A stretch of DNA of 37,404 bases, taken from NCBI GenBank assembly GCA_031367345.1, contig JANLPR010000027.1, positions 1 through 37,404 of the forward strand, read 5' to 3'. Source of the stretch: JADKIH01 sp031367345 (GTDB lineage: Bacteria; Bacteroidota; Bacteroidia; AKYH767-A; 2013-40CM-41-45). Made by a program: the position numbers and the translations under genes. The notes beneath the pieces are model-generated. The model did no database searches. It had not been told where the DNA came from and saw nothing but the letters and a program-made list of their open reading frames with translations. Shown here one piece after another: positions 1 through 8,521 of this stretch (position 1 is its first letter; each line of letters opens with the position of its first letter).

Positions 1-1590
1 GCAAGTTCAAGTGTAACAACACCGATCGCATGTAATGGCGGTTCAGCAACAGTGTCTATATCAGCAACAGGTGGCACAGCACCTTATACAGGAACAGGAT
101 CTTTAACAGGTCAGTTAGCCGGTCCTCATACTTATACAGTAACAGATGCGAACGGATGTTCAACAACAACATCGATCACAATTACACAGCCAACACAAGT
201 GATAGCATCATCATCAGCAACTGCAATTGCATGTAACGGTGGATCAGCAACAGTAACGGTTTCAGCAACAGGTGGCACAGCTCCTTATACAGGAACAGGA
301 TCTTTCACAGGTCAGTTAGCCGGTCCTCATACGTATACAGTAACAGATGCGAACGGATGTTCAACAACAACCACGATCACAATTACGCAGCCAACAGCGA
401 TTTCAGCAAATTCAAGTGTAACAACACCGATCGCTTGTAATGGTGGAAGTGCAACAGTATCGGTATCAGCAACAGGTGGCACAGCTCCTTATACAGGAAC
501 AGGTTCATTCACTCAAGCAGCCGGATCGCATACTTATACAGTAACGGATGCGAACGGTTGTTCAACAACAACAACGATTAACGTAACACAGCCAACACAA
601 GTGATAGCATCATCATCAGCAACTGCAATTGCATGTAACGGTGGATCAGCAACAGTAACCGTTTCTGCAACGGGTGGCACAGGTTCTTATACAGGTACGG
701 GTACATTCACCGTAGGAGCAGGAACCTTTAATTATACTGTAGTTGACGCGAATGGATGTTCAACATCAACATCAATCACAGTAACACAACCGGCAGCTTC
801 TGTAGTCGCATCATCAACTCAAGGTGGCACAATTGCCTGTAATGGAGGATCAACAACAGTTACTGTATCAGCAACAGGCGGATCACTTCCATATTCAGGT
901 ACAGGCACATTTACCGTAGGAGCAGGAACATATAACTATACGGTGAGTGATGCGAACGGATGTTCTTCTACTACATCAATTACGGTAACACAACCAACAC
1001 AAGTTATAGCTTCGTCTTCAGCAACTGCAATTGCATGTAACGGTGGATCAGCAACAGTAACGGTTTCTGCAACGGGCGGCACAGGTGCTTATACAGGTAC
1101 AGGTACATTCACAGTAGGAGCAGGAACATATAACTATACTGTAACCGATGCGAACGGATGTACAGCATCAACGTCAATCACAGTAACACAACCAACACAA
1201 GTAATTGCTTCGTCATCGGCAACGACGATTGCTTGTAATGGAGGATCAGCAACCGTAACGGTTTCTGCAACTGGTGGTACAGGTGCTTATACAGGTACAG
1301 GAACATTCACCGTAGGAGCAGGAACATTTAATTATACTGTAAGTGATGCGAACGGATGTTCAGCTTCTACTTCAATTACAATCACTCAACCAACTCAAAT
1401 CATAGTATCAACATCCGCTTCAAGCCCTATTACTTGTTTCGGTGGCACAACTTCGGTTGTTGTTAGCGCAACTGGCGGTACTGGTACTTATTCCGGAACC
1501 GGTACATTCACACAAGGTGTAGGTACAATGGTGTATAATGTAACTGATGGAAATGGTTGTACTGCTTCCGGCTCTTCTACATTAACTCAG
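1..1590 (+). repeat. Tandem SprB-coding repeats, about 198-201 bp period
   Basis: The motif beginning GTGATAGCATCATCATCAGC occurs at 199 and again at 601, which is 402 bp or two units apart. A variant is at 1003 and another at 1201, spacings of 402 and 198 bp. Units 2 and 4 are nearly identical at DNA level across their first 60 bases, while units 8 and 9 have diverged. This fits recent duplication or gene conversion in the 5' part. The array extends upstream of the window. Confidence 0.9.
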
Positions 1591-3420
1591 CCTACAAAAG
1601 TTGAAGGAACAACAACAACAACTCCTTCCGGATGTGCTACACCAACAGGTACAGCAACTGTAACCCCAACGGGCGGTAATTCGTCTTCATATTCTTTCCT
1701 TTGGTCTCTTGGACAAACAAGTGCAACAGCTACTAATTTATATGCCGGTACTTTCACGGTAATAATTACTGATGGTTCAGGATGCACAGGTACAGCAACT
1801 GCTATCGTTGGTGGATCGGGTGGTGTTGTAAATACTCCCGGCCCTATCTCAGGACAAGCAGGTGCTTGCCGCGGTCAGTCGGGTGTTGTTTATTCAGTTG
1901 CGCCTGTATCAGGAGCTACTTCATACATCTGGCATACTCCATCGGGCGCAACAGGTTCTTCGACAACTAATTCAATCACTCTGAGTTTCAACAGTGGTTA
2001 CGTTGGCGGGTATATTTGTGTTGAAGCTCAAAACTCATGTGGCATCAGTGCTTCATCGAGTTGTATAAATATTCCGGTTATTACAATTTACCCAACTCAA
2101 CCTACGGTTATTGTTGGACCAACTGTTACTTGTGGACCAGGAACATATACATTCTCTACAACATCTAACGGAGCGTTATCTTATAACTGGATCGTAACAG
2201 GAACAGGTGTTACCATTGTAAGCGGACAAGGAACAAACACGGTAAACGTTTCGGTACCTTTTGCATTTACACAAGGTTCTATTCAGGTTTCATCTTCTAA
2301 TTGTAATGGTAATAGTGCTGTTCGAGGCATGACAATTACAGGGTTACCTGCTCACTCTAATCCGGTTGTAGGTCCTGCATTCGTTTGTGCAAACGGAGTT
2401 GGTACCTATACAATGGTCGCTGTACCGGGAGTTTCTTCTTACCAATGGTCAATTACAGGTAACGCTACTTTACAAAGTCAAACAACAACGGCATCAGGTT
2501 ATTCCGGAACATTCAATTTCGGACCAACATGGACATCAGGAACAGTTACAATTGCAGTAAATAATACGTGTGGATCATATACTCGTTCATTCGTAGTTCG
2601 TTCTACTCCAACTCAACCTGGAACAATCACAGGACCGGGATCAGCGGTTTGTGGCTTGTCTAATGTTACTTACTCAACTGCAGCAGTACCGGGAGCCACT
2701 TCATATTCATGGTCGGTACCGGTAGGCGTTTCAATCGTATCTACCGCACCTGACGGTTTGTCGTTAGTTGTAAACTTTACACCTGCATTTAAATCGAACT
2801 CAGCCGATATTTGTGTAACAGCAAATAATGCGTGTGGTTCTGGACCTGCACGTTGTTATACTATTACATCTCGTCCACTTGCTCCTGTTATTACAGGACC
2901 AAATTCGGTATGTAAATCTCAAAACGCAGTTAGCTATTCTCTAGCTGCTGTACCGGGAGCAACATCTTACGCATGGTCAATCGCCGGTGGCGCCTCAATT
3001 ATACCGGCAGGATTAAACGCAACTGTCAACTACAACTCATCACTGAGCACTTCTGCACAAATGCGTGCAAATGCAATCAACTCGTGTGGCGCTTCACAAC
3101 CGGGTACTATGGTAATTGCTGTGAATCTATTTTGTCGTACTGCTGATCAGTCTCAAAACATCAATGCGGCCGAATTCAATTCATATCCTAACCCAACTTC
3201 GGGTAAAACAACTGTTTCTTTCTCAGCAACTACAATTATGAAGTATGTTGTAAAAGTAACCGACCTATTAGGAAATGCATTGTATACCGACATTATCAAT
3301 GCTAGTGCCGGAGAGAACACGAAAGAGATCAACTTAACAGATTTTGCGAAAGGTGTTTATGTTATCAGCTTAACAGCCGAAGACGGAAATTCACAGTCAA
3401 AACGTATCGTTGTTCAATAA
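1..3420 (+). CDS. SprB-repeat, PKD-like surface protein with T9SS sorting domain (5' truncated)
   Basis: The reading frame is open from base 1 with no credible start, so the N-terminus lies upstream of the window. About nine consecutive SprB-type repeats of 66-67 residues fill roughly the first 590 codons. Each has the order ACNGGSATVTVSATGG, then YTGTGTFT, then DANGCS, then ITVTQPT. Five PKD/Ig-like modules of about 85 residues follow, each with the GxxxVC and GATSYxW signature. The last 80 residues start at SYPNPTSGKTTVSF and end in KRIVVQ, a T9SS type A sorting domain. Such proteins are exported by the type IX system and usually sit on the cell surface; in SprB itself the repeats belong to a gliding adhesin. 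I infer a long surface adhesin. Gliding is not shown by this sequence alone. A strong terminator follows the stop codon. Confidence 0.9.
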   Translation, partial: ASSSVTTPIACNGGSATVSISATGGTAPYTGTGSLTGQLAGPHTYTVTDANGCSTTTSITITQPTQVIASSSATAIACNGGSATVTVSATGGTAPYTGTGSFTGQLAGPHTYTVTDANGCSTTTTITITQPTAISANSSVTTPIACNGGSATVSVSATGGTAPYTGTGSFTQAAGSHTYTVTDANGCSTTTTINVTQPTQVIASSSATAIACNGGSATVTVSATGGTGSYTGTGTFTVGAGTFNYTVVDANGCSTSTSITVTQPAASVVASSTQGGTIACNGGSTTVTVSATGGSLPYSGTGTFTVGAGTYNYTVSDANGCSSTTSITVTQPTQVIASSSATAIACNGGSATVTVSATGGTGAYTGTGTFTVGAGTYNYTVTDANGCTASTSITVTQPTQVIASSSATTIACNGGSATVTVSATGGTGAYTGTGTFTVGAGTFNYTVSDANGCSASTSITITQPTQIIVSTSASSPITCFGGTTSVVVSATGGTGTYSGTGTFTQGVGTMVYNVTDGNGCTASGSSTLTQPTKVEGTTTTTPSGCATPTGTATVTPTGGNSSSYSFLWSLGQTSATATNLYAGTFTVIITDGSGCTGTATAIVGGSGGVVNTPGPISGQAGACRGQSGVVYSVAPVSGATSYIWHTPSGATGSSTTNSITLSFNSGYVGGYICVEAQNSCGISASSSCINIPVITIYPTQPTVIVGPTVTCGPGTYTFSTTSNGALSYNWIVTGTGVTIVSGQGTNTVNVSVPFAFTQGSIQVSSSNCNGNSAVRGMTITGLPAHSNPVVGPAFVCANGVGTYTMVAVPGVSSYQWSITGNATLQSQTTTASGYSGTFNFGPTWTSGTVTIAVNNTCGSYTRSFVVRSTPTQPGTITGPGSAVCGLSNVTYSTAAVPGATSYSWSVPVGVSIVSTAPDGLSLVVNFTPAFKSNSADICVTANNACGSGPARCYTITSRPLAPVITGPNSVCKSQNAVSYSLAAVPGATSYAWSIAGGASIIPAGLNATVNYNSSLSTSAQMRANAINSCGASQPGTMVIAVNLFCRTADQSQNINAAEFNSYPNPTSGKTTVSFSATTIMKYVVKVTDLLGNALYTDIINASAGENTKEINLTDFAKGVYVISLTAEDGNSQSKRIVVQ

Positions 3421-3439
3421 TTAATATCTTTATTTAAAG

Positions 3440-3473
3440 AAGGGGAGATCAGATTTTGGTCTCCCCTTTTTTT
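3440..3473 (+). terminator. Rho-independent terminator of the SprB-repeat gene
   Basis: A 9-bp stem AAGGGGAGA / TCTCCCCTT encloses an 11-nt loop and runs into a tract of seven T. It lies 20 bases after the stop codon of the upstream gene. Confidence 0.9.
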
Positions 3474-3511
3474 ATTTAATGGTTTTACTCCTCAGTATTT
3501 ATAGCTTTTAA

Positions 3512-3537
3512 TTGAAAAATTTATTAATTTAGATTTG
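3512..3537 (+). promoter_or_regulatory. Bacteroidota-type promoter for the dihaem cytochrome gene
   Basis: TAGATTTG at 3530-3537 matches the -7 consensus TAnnTTTG, with TTG at 3512-3514 as a possible -33 element (15-base spacer, a little short). Transcription would start about 16 bases before the ATG at 3557. Confidence 0.5.
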
Positions 3538-3556
3538 AACTTTAATTTATATAGCC

Positions 3557-4543
3557 ATGAAAACTGTTTTTAAAATATTGGGTGGATTTATTTTTTTATT
3601 AATCATTGTTGCCGGAGCATTTTTAATTTACTTCAATTCAACATACCCAAAAGTATCAGCCGCATCGAATGTGACAATAGAACGAACACCACAACGACTT
3701 GAGAGAGGATATTACCTAACCCATCATATCACAGGATGCCTTGATTGCCATTCTCAAAGGGATTTTTCTAAATATTCCGGGCCTATTATTCCGGGAACAG
3801 AAGGTATGGGAGGCGAAAAATTTGATAATGAAATAGCAAATATTCCAGGGGTAGTTTATGCTAGAAATATTACACCTGCCGGTATCGGCGACTGGACAGA
3901 TGGCGAAGTGCTTCGAGCAATTACAGTTGGCGTTAACAAAAAAGGCGAGGCGCTTTTTCCTTTAATGCCTTATAAACATTATCGTAATCTTTGTCAAGAA
4001 GACCTATACTCAATCATTGCTTATATAAGAACGCTCAAACCGATAGAAAATAAAGTTCCAGAGCGAAGTTTAAACTTTCCGGTCAATTTTTTAGTAAAAG
4101 CAGACCCCTCGGATGTAGACATTTCTACTAATGTTGTTCCTGATAAAAACAACACGCTTGCCTATGGTAAATACATGGCCAACGCAGCAACGTGTATCGA
4201 ATGCCATACAAAACTCGATAAAGGAAATATAAATCCGGGGACCGAATTTGCCGGCGGTTTTCAATTTTGTTTTAATGGAATGTGTGTTACGTCTGCAAAT
4301 ATTACATCGGACCAACAAACAGGCATAGGAACACTTTCCAAAGAAGAGTTCATAAAGAAATTCACCTTTTATCGCGATTCAACTTCGCAAGCTATTCCTG
4401 TTGGCTTAGGAGGAAATAATACGATTATGCCTTGGATATTTTTTGGAACAATGAACGATGAAGATCTCGGAGCAATTTATACTTACATAAAATCGATGCC
4501 GCCGATTTCCAATAAAATAGAGAAGTGGGCAAGGAAACAATAG
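3557..4543 (+). CDS. Membrane-anchored dihaem c-type cytochrome
   Basis: This 328-residue protein has an uncleaved-looking N-terminal membrane segment at residues 6-27 followed by a periplasmic part. There are two haem c sites, CLDCH at 61-65 and CIECH at 213-217. Each is followed by a likely methionine axial ligand in a family-typical setting, LMPYKHY at 136-142 and IMPWIFF at 290-296. This is the two-domain layout of dihaem cytochromes of the gluconate/alcohol dehydrogenase cytochrome-subunit type, although the three-haem arrangement of those subunits is absent. It would pass electrons on the outer face of the inner membrane. No dehydrogenase partner is adjacent, so its donor is unknown. 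The gene stands alone, converging on the sugar kinase gene with a shared terminator between them. Confidence 0.85.
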   Translation: MKTVFKILGGFIFLLIIVAGAFLIYFNSTYPKVSAASNVTIERTPQRLERGYYLTHHITGCLDCHSQRDFSKYSGPIIPGTEGMGGEKFDNEIANIPGVVYARNITPAGIGDWTDGEVLRAITVGVNKKGEALFPLMPYKHYRNLCQEDLYSIIAYIRTLKPIENKVPERSLNFPVNFLVKADPSDVDISTNVVPDKNNTLAYGKYMANAATCIECHTKLDKGNINPGTEFAGGFQFCFNGMCVTSANITSDQQTGIGTLSKEEFIKKFTFYRDSTSQAIPVGLGGNNTIMPWIFFGTMNDEDLGAIYTYIKSMPPISNKIEKWARKQ

Positions 4544-4579
4544 TTTTGCTTTTGAAATAATTAAACGTTGGAAAATAAA

Positions 4580-4624
4580 AAAACTTTTCTCTTCATCGTT
4601 TTTATGCGAGAAGAGAAAAGTTTT
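4580..4624. terminator. Bidirectional terminator between convergent genes
   Basis: A perfect 14-bp stem, AAAACTTTTCTCTT with AAGAGAAAAGTTTT, surrounds a 17-nt loop. Both arms end in T-rich sequence in the outgoing direction, so it can serve the cytochrome gene (+) and the kinase gene (-). Confidence 0.85.
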
Positions 4625-4655
4625 AACTCAACAAATATATTTCTAAAATGGTTTA

Positions 4656-5579
4656 TTAAACCAATTCAATATCGAATGACACAAGGCTAACAAATTGTTG
4701 AACTCGCTCATCAATTTCTTCTTGCTTTAATTCGACTAATCTTTCTATACCAAATTTTTCTACACAGAAAGACGCCATTGCAGAACCATAAATAATTCCA
4801 CGCTTCATGTTTTCAAAAGAGATGTCGCGCGTTTGTGCAAGATAACCGATGAAGCCTCCGGCAAATGTATCTCCTGCTCCTGTTGGATCAAATACATCTT
4901 CCAAAGGTAAAGCCGGAGCAAAAAACACTTGATCTTTATTAAATAATAACGCGCCGTGTTCACCTTTCTTAATGATTAAATATTTTGGGCCCATCTTCAG
5001 GATTTTTTGAGCAGCCCTTACCAATGAATATTCGTTGGTTAATTGACGCGCCTCAGAATCATTGATTGTAAGTACGTCTACCAACTTGATCGTTTCTAGC
5101 AATGCCTCCATCTGAGTTTCCATCCAGAAGTTCATCGTATCCAAAACAACTAAACGCGGGCGCTTATTCATTCTTTCAATAACTTTCTTTTGTAATTGCG
5201 GCATGAGATTGCTAAGCATTAAAAACTCACAATCTTGATAAGAAGCGGGAATCTCAGGATCAAAATCTAAAAGCACATTCAGCTGAGTATCGATCGTATC
5301 ACGGGTGTTCATATCTACATGATATTTTCCTGACCAGAAAAAAGTTTTTTGACCACTTTTTACTTGAAGTCCTTCGGTTGACATTCCGAATTTTTTGAAT
5401 GTCTCAATCATCTCGCTAGGAAAGTCTTCGCCTACTACAGAGACTAATTTAATGTTCTTTCCAAAATAGGAAGCAGATAAGCCCGAATAGGTTGCCGCAC
5501 CGCCAATAATTTTATCTGTTTTTCCAAAAGGTGTTTCGATAGCATCGAAAGCGACCGTTCCAACTACAACTAGGCTCAT
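4656..5579 (-). CDS. PfkB-family sugar/nucleoside kinase
   Basis: The 307-residue protein has the ribokinase fold. The N-terminal PfkB signature GGAATYSG is at 26-33. The C-terminal signature DPTGAGDTFAGGF is at 231-243, with D237 as the catalytic base. INDSEA near 172-177 corresponds to the conserved N-x-x-E metal/phosphate motif. Length is typical of the family. It phosphorylates a hydroxymethyl group of a sugar or nucleoside with ATP in the cytoplasm. The substrate cannot be read from sequence and no linked sugar-utilisation genes are present. It is a single-gene unit with its own -7 box at 5607-5600 (minus strand). Confidence 0.88.
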   Translation of the reverse strand: MSLVVVGTVAFDAIETPFGKTDKIIGGAATYSGLSASYFGKNIKLVSVVGEDFPSEMIETFKKFGMSTEGLQVKSGQKTFFWSGKYHVDMNTRDTIDTQLNVLLDFDPEIPASYQDCEFLMLSNLMPQLQKKVIERMNKRPRLVVLDTMNFWMETQMEALLETIKLVDVLTINDSEARQLTNEYSLVRAAQKILKMGPKYLIIKKGEHGALLFNKDQVFFAPALPLEDVFDPTGAGDTFAGGFIGYLAQTRDISFENMKRGIIYGSAMASFCVEKFGIERLVELKQEEIDERVQQFVSLVSFDIELV

Positions 5580-5599
5580 AGGTTAAGGTTAATTTTCGG

Positions 5600-5607
5600 C
5601 AAAGATA
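5600..5607 (-). promoter_or_regulatory. -7 element upstream of the PfkB kinase
   Basis: Read on the minus strand the bases are TATCTTTG, a match to TAnnTTTG. The inferred start of transcription is about 17 bases before the ATG at 5579. No clear -33 TTG was seen at the proper distance. Confidence 0.45.
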
Positions 5608-5766
5608 GAAAAGTTGATTGTAATATTGCCCTTGAATGGATGAATTAGTGCATTGATTTTATACACTAAAACTACTTATTGGTTCAAAACCCATTGATGA
5701 ATTTTTAAGTAGCCCAAATTCTAACTAAAAGGGATTAATCTCACTTTTTTAATCTAAAAGAGACCA

Positions 5767-6162
5767 TCAATTTTTTTTTAAAATTTCAGTCCAAGCTTTC
5801 AACTTCGCTTCTGCGGCAGCACTGTTTTTGATTTCGGAATGTTGAAGAATTAATTCAACACCATTTTCGCTCTCCATAAAATTGAGGTCTAATAGTCTAT
5901 TTATCTCTTCAGGTTTGTCAAAGCCTTTTACATTCCATTCAAAAATAAGATGATGAATTTCGTTTTTAATAATGTGTCCAAAAATTTCTCCCCTATTAGA
6001 AAATATTAATCGAAACGTATTTTCGTTTTCAAAATCAGAAAAAACTTCATCTGCACCGGTCAGTTTAAATACTGAACCATCAACGAATAATTCATGAATC
6101 GTATTAGAAGTACAGCTGTACGTTCTGCTTAAATTGGCAGTGAAAGGCCTACTTATATACAT
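5767..6162 (-). CDS. SRPBCC (AHSA1-like) domain protein
   Basis: About 131 residues from the ATG at 6162. A start at 6198 would add 12 residues and overlap the upstream gene by 50 bases; the internal ATG reduces the overlap to 14 bases and puts the typical first strand (YISRPFTAN) at the N-terminus. The pattern of a HHLIFEWN strand, then ELILQHSEI and a C-terminal helix ending KAWTEILKKN, is that of Aha1/START-like SRPBCC proteins, which bind small hydrophobic ligands or partner proteins. The overlap implies translational coupling to the HTH/ImmA-IrrE gene, in the place where such peptidases often have their partner. The ligand is unknown. The family call rests on strand pattern only. Confidence 0.6.
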   Translation of the reverse strand: MYISRPFTANLSRTYSCTSNTIHELFVDGSVFKLTGADEVFSDFENENTFRLIFSNRGEIFGHIIKNEIHHLIFEWNVKGFDKPEEINRLLDLNFMESENGVELILQHSEIKNSAAAEAKLKAWTEILKKN

Positions 6163-7303
6163 ACGTTTCAAATTTAATAAAATTGGCCTCTTTAACATTC
6201 AACAAACGACTAGCAATTTTTCCTTGTTTGTAAACATCCATCACCACATTGGCAAATGCTTTACTGTTTCTTCTCAATTGCATAATATAGTAATTGGGAC
6301 CTCCTGACGATTTCGGTTTACTAGCTTCTTTCAATAAAAAGGTTTTCCAAACAACTTCAGCTTCATTCAGTAATTCTTTTTGTTTTTTTTCATCGATCAG
6401 TTTTAAATGAAACATTCGCTGAACGATTATTCGATTACTCAAGCCAATTTTTCTTCCCGCTTTTGCAATGTGTTTGAATTGTAAATCACCTTTATTGGGT
6501 AAAAATTGTTTTATTATTTGTTCCGGCAGCAATACATTCGTGGCAACGTCATTGCAAAATTTTTCTACTGAATGTAAATTAGTTTTATCACCCATTATTC
6601 CGGTATCGTTAGAAATTCCGGAAACGCCAATCCATATATGTACAAGTTCATGTATGAATGTAAAAAGTTGTCCTTGTTCCCAATCATCGCTATTGAGAAA
6701 AACAAATGGTGCATATTTATCGACAATCACAAATCCTTTAAAAACATCGCTGTCTAACTTTAAACGTGTATGAAAGTTGCTGCTCAGTGCAACAAATATT
6801 CTTTTACTTTCAGCTTTTTCAATCCAATACTTTAAGGGCCTCAAATCGTTTTCTCCGAAATTTATCAACAACATTTTTCTAATGTCGCGTGCAACTTCTT
6901 CGGCATTGCTTTTAATAGTGAACTTGCCAACAAATGGAAGTTTATTGGCCCTAGACTTCATATAAAAATTTCGCAACCACTCTTGTTTCTCTTGCACCTC
7001 ACGCATCATAAATACAACAGCAGTTGAGAGCTCGTCTTTATTTTTTCTGAAATCTTTTAGTGCCGGAAATTGTTTAGGGATAAATGGAAGAGAAAATATT
7101 TCTACCGGCCTTCTATATAAATGTGCCAGTTTTTTTAGTTGAGCAATGGAGGGGCGATCTTTTCCTTCAGGCAATTCCCATTCTTTAATGCGATCTATCG
7201 TACATGTTTTCGAAATTACCTTAGCGGCCTTGTCTAAGGAAACACGTGCAGAAACTCTGGCCCACTTTAATATTTCTTGGTTTGGATTGACTTTCGTAGG
7301 CAT
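6149..7303 (-). CDS. HTH-containing ImmA/IrrE-family zinc metallopeptidase
   Basis: The protein has 384 residues. Residues 8-75 form a Xre-type helix-turn-helix region (ARVSLDKAAKVIS, then DRIKEWE, then PSIAQLKKLAHLYRRP). A central domain carries the zinc-peptidase motif HELVH at 218-222, with E248 in EKFCNDVATNVLLP as the probable third ligand. The tail SGGPNYYIMQLRR to LLNVKEANFIKFE is the C-terminal region of this COG2856-type family. Relatives cleave repressors or antitoxins (ImmA on ImmR, IrrE/PprI on DdrO). Here the HTH is fused to the protease. The downstream coupled gene is SRPBCC-like rather than the PIN-like DUF4411 toxin commonly found next to this architecture. I infer a regulatory protease; its substrate is unknown. 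Confidence 0.85.
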   Translation of the reverse strand: MPTKVNPNQEILKWARVSARVSLDKAAKVISKTCTIDRIKEWELPEGKDRPSIAQLKKLAHLYRRPVEIFSLPFIPKQFPALKDFRKNKDELSTAVVFMMREVQEKQEWLRNFYMKSRANKLPFVGKFTIKSNAEEVARDIRKMLLINFGENDLRPLKYWIEKAESKRIFVALSSNFHTRLKLDSDVFKGFVIVDKYAPFVFLNSDDWEQGQLFTFIHELVHIWIGVSGISNDTGIMGDKTNLHSVEKFCNDVATNVLLPEQIIKQFLPNKGDLQFKHIAKAGRKIGLSNRIIVQRMFHLKLIDEKKQKELLNEAEVVWKTFLLKEASKPKSSGGPNYYIMQLRRNSKAFANVVMDVYKQGKIASRLLNVKEANFIKFETYVYK

Positions 7304-7460
7304 GAATTTTTATTAAATTTAAAATTAAGAATTATTTTTGTCGAAATCAATTTAAAAACGCATTAGAAAGAAAAGTCGCGCGCTGAAAAGCACATATTAA
7401 TTTGAAAATATATTGGGTAGCTTCTAAAAAATGATTAGCTTTAATTCTAAACTTAAAGTT

Positions 7461-7757
7461 ATGTATCTCATTCGCGAAACGTTTAAAACAAAACCCGGAA
7501 AAGCAAAAGAACTTGTAAAAAAGTTTAAAGCTGCGGTACCTCATTTTGAAAAATCAGAAGAGGGGAAAAATTATAAAATAATGACTGACATAGTAAGTCG
7601 TTATTGGACGGTTGTAATGGAATATGAAGTAGCCGACATTGGAAAATTTATGAATAATGTTCGCAGTGCTACTGGAAGTGCAGAGTTGCAAGAAATAATG
7701 AAAGGTTATTTGGAGTTGGTTGATGGTGGGAGGAGAGAGATTTTTATGATAGAGTAG
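7461..7757 (+). CDS. Small ferredoxin-fold (ABM/NIPSNAP-like) protein
   Basis: A 98-residue cytoplasmic protein is read from the ATG at 7461, where MYLIRETF looks like the first strand of a ferredoxin-like fold. An alternative ATG at 7431 adds ten residues. The pattern RETFKTKPGKAKELVKKF, then YWTVVMEYE, then a helix ending EIMKGYLELV resembles dimeric alpha-beta barrel proteins of the antibiotic-biosynthesis monooxygenase/NIPSNAP group. No catalytic residues can be assigned. The gene stands alone, divergent from the ImmA/IrrE unit across about 150 bases. Confidence 0.55.
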   Translation: MYLIRETFKTKPGKAKELVKKFKAAVPHFEKSEEGKNYKIMTDIVSRYWTVVMEYEVADIGKFMNNVRSATGSAELQEIMKGYLELVDGGRREIFMIE

Positions 7758-7886
7758 GTTTCTTAATTAGAAACAATTTACTTTTATTTTGAAGACTCAT
7801 GTGTTCGAAAAGGAAAATCTATGCGACAGCAATTATTTATTAGAATGGTTCTTTATCACGTTTTGAAATAGGAATGATTAAAAAAC

Positions 7887-7926
7887 ACAAAACGCATGTT
7901 CAAAGTATAACAACCGGCGTTTTTGT
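7887..7926 (+). terminator. Possible Rho-independent terminator
   Basis: A 7-bp stem AAAACGC / GCGTTTT with a long loop of about 21 nt is followed by further T. It lies 130 bases downstream of the small ferredoxin-fold gene. The long loop makes it only a weak candidate. Confidence 0.3.
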
Positions 7927-8009
7927 ATTCTCTTATTATTAAAGCGGTTTTTGATTAATTTATAAAACCCGCTAAAAATATTTTTGCAAAAAAAGTTAAA
8001 GGAGGCAAA

Positions 8010-8132
8010 ATGCGGGCAATTGATCGATTCACTTCTTTATACGTGTGATTTATGATTGTTTTCATTGGTGGTTTAATAGTCATTTTATGCCTTTATTTTA
8101 GATTTAAATCAAGTTATCGGAAGCAGAAATAG
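8010..8132 (+). other. Possible micro-ORF pair or stop-interrupted small membrane protein
   Basis: AAAGGAGG, a strong Shine-Dalgarno sequence unusual for this genome, sits at the right distance before ATG 8010. That frame reads 12 codons (MRAIDRFTSLYV) to TGA at 8046-8048. In the same frame, after one more codon, ATG 8052 starts 26 codons: IVFIGGLIVILCLYF followed by a basic tail, RFKSSYRKQK, ending TAG at 8130-8132. The second part looks like a one-helix membrane peptide with a positive cytoplasmic end. It may be a leader plus coupled peptide, a gene broken by one TGA, or chance. Confidence 0.25.
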
Positions 8133-8214
8133 CATTATTCCTCTTTTCCTTGGTGTGAAAGAGCGATTTCCCCTATAAAAAGTAATTTTTAAGTGAAAAA
8201 AGTCACAAAACCTG

Positions 8215-8244
8215 TTGGATTATAAGGCTGTTTTATTACTTTTG
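8215..8244 (+). promoter_or_regulatory. Promoter of tRNA-Asn
   Basis: TTGG at 8215-8218 and TACTTTTG at 8237-8244 match the Bacteroidota -33 and -7 elements with an 18-base spacer. A 6-bp hairpin, CGTAAG with CTTACG, lies between the promoter and the tRNA. Confidence 0.65.
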
Positions 8245-8276
8245 CCGTCCGTAAGTTTTCGGACTTACGACTAGAT

Positions 8277-8350
8277 TCTTCCTTAGCTCAGTTGGTTAGA
8301 GCATCTGACTGTTAATCAGAGGGTCCCTGGTTCGAGCCCAGGAGGGAGAG
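8277..8350 (+). tRNA. tRNA-Asn (GTT)
   Basis: The 74-nt sequence folds as a cloverleaf. The acceptor stem is TCTTCCT with AGGGAGA (one G-U pair). The D arm is GCTCAGTTGGTTAGAGC, the anticodon arm TCTGACTGTTAATCAGA with anticodon GTT, and the T arm CCTGGTTCGAGCCCAGG. The discriminator base is G and CCA is not encoded. Confidence 0.95.
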
Positions 8351-8355
8351 CGTAA

Positions 8356-8449
8356 CAGTGTGAGTGAGCAGTGCGAGTGAGCAGTAAGATTACTGTTTAC
8401 TCGCACTGTTTCTGTTTCTGGCACTTTTTATTACTGTTCACTCGCACTG
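8356..8449 (+). repeat. Inverted/direct repeat cluster after tRNA-Asn
   Basis: CAGTGYGAGTGAG is repeated at 8356-8368 and 8369-8381, followed by CAGTAAG. The arm at 8369-8387 is inverted at 8390-8408 and again at 8431-8449. In RNA the only mismatches to the first inverted copy are G-U pairs, giving a hairpin of up to 19 bp. It may act as the tRNA terminator. It is also the kind of short repeat that I recall flanking S23-type four-helix-bundle genes (recollection, not tested here). Confidence 0.7.
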
Positions 8450-8521
8450 TTTCAGAAACTCATTTAATTCCCCTTCATTTCAGCGGTTGTAATTAGATCA
8501 CCGATAAACAACCTTTGCAAA

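Noticed and set aside
1587..1787. 66-codon minus-strand frame inside the SprB-repeat gene
   Set aside because: It is an antisense shadow of a strongly supported coding region with biased composition.
8504..8517. -7-like AACCTTTG just before the four-helix-bundle gene
   Set aside because: The first base of the consensus is wrong and no -33 element could be placed, so it is not listed as a promoter.
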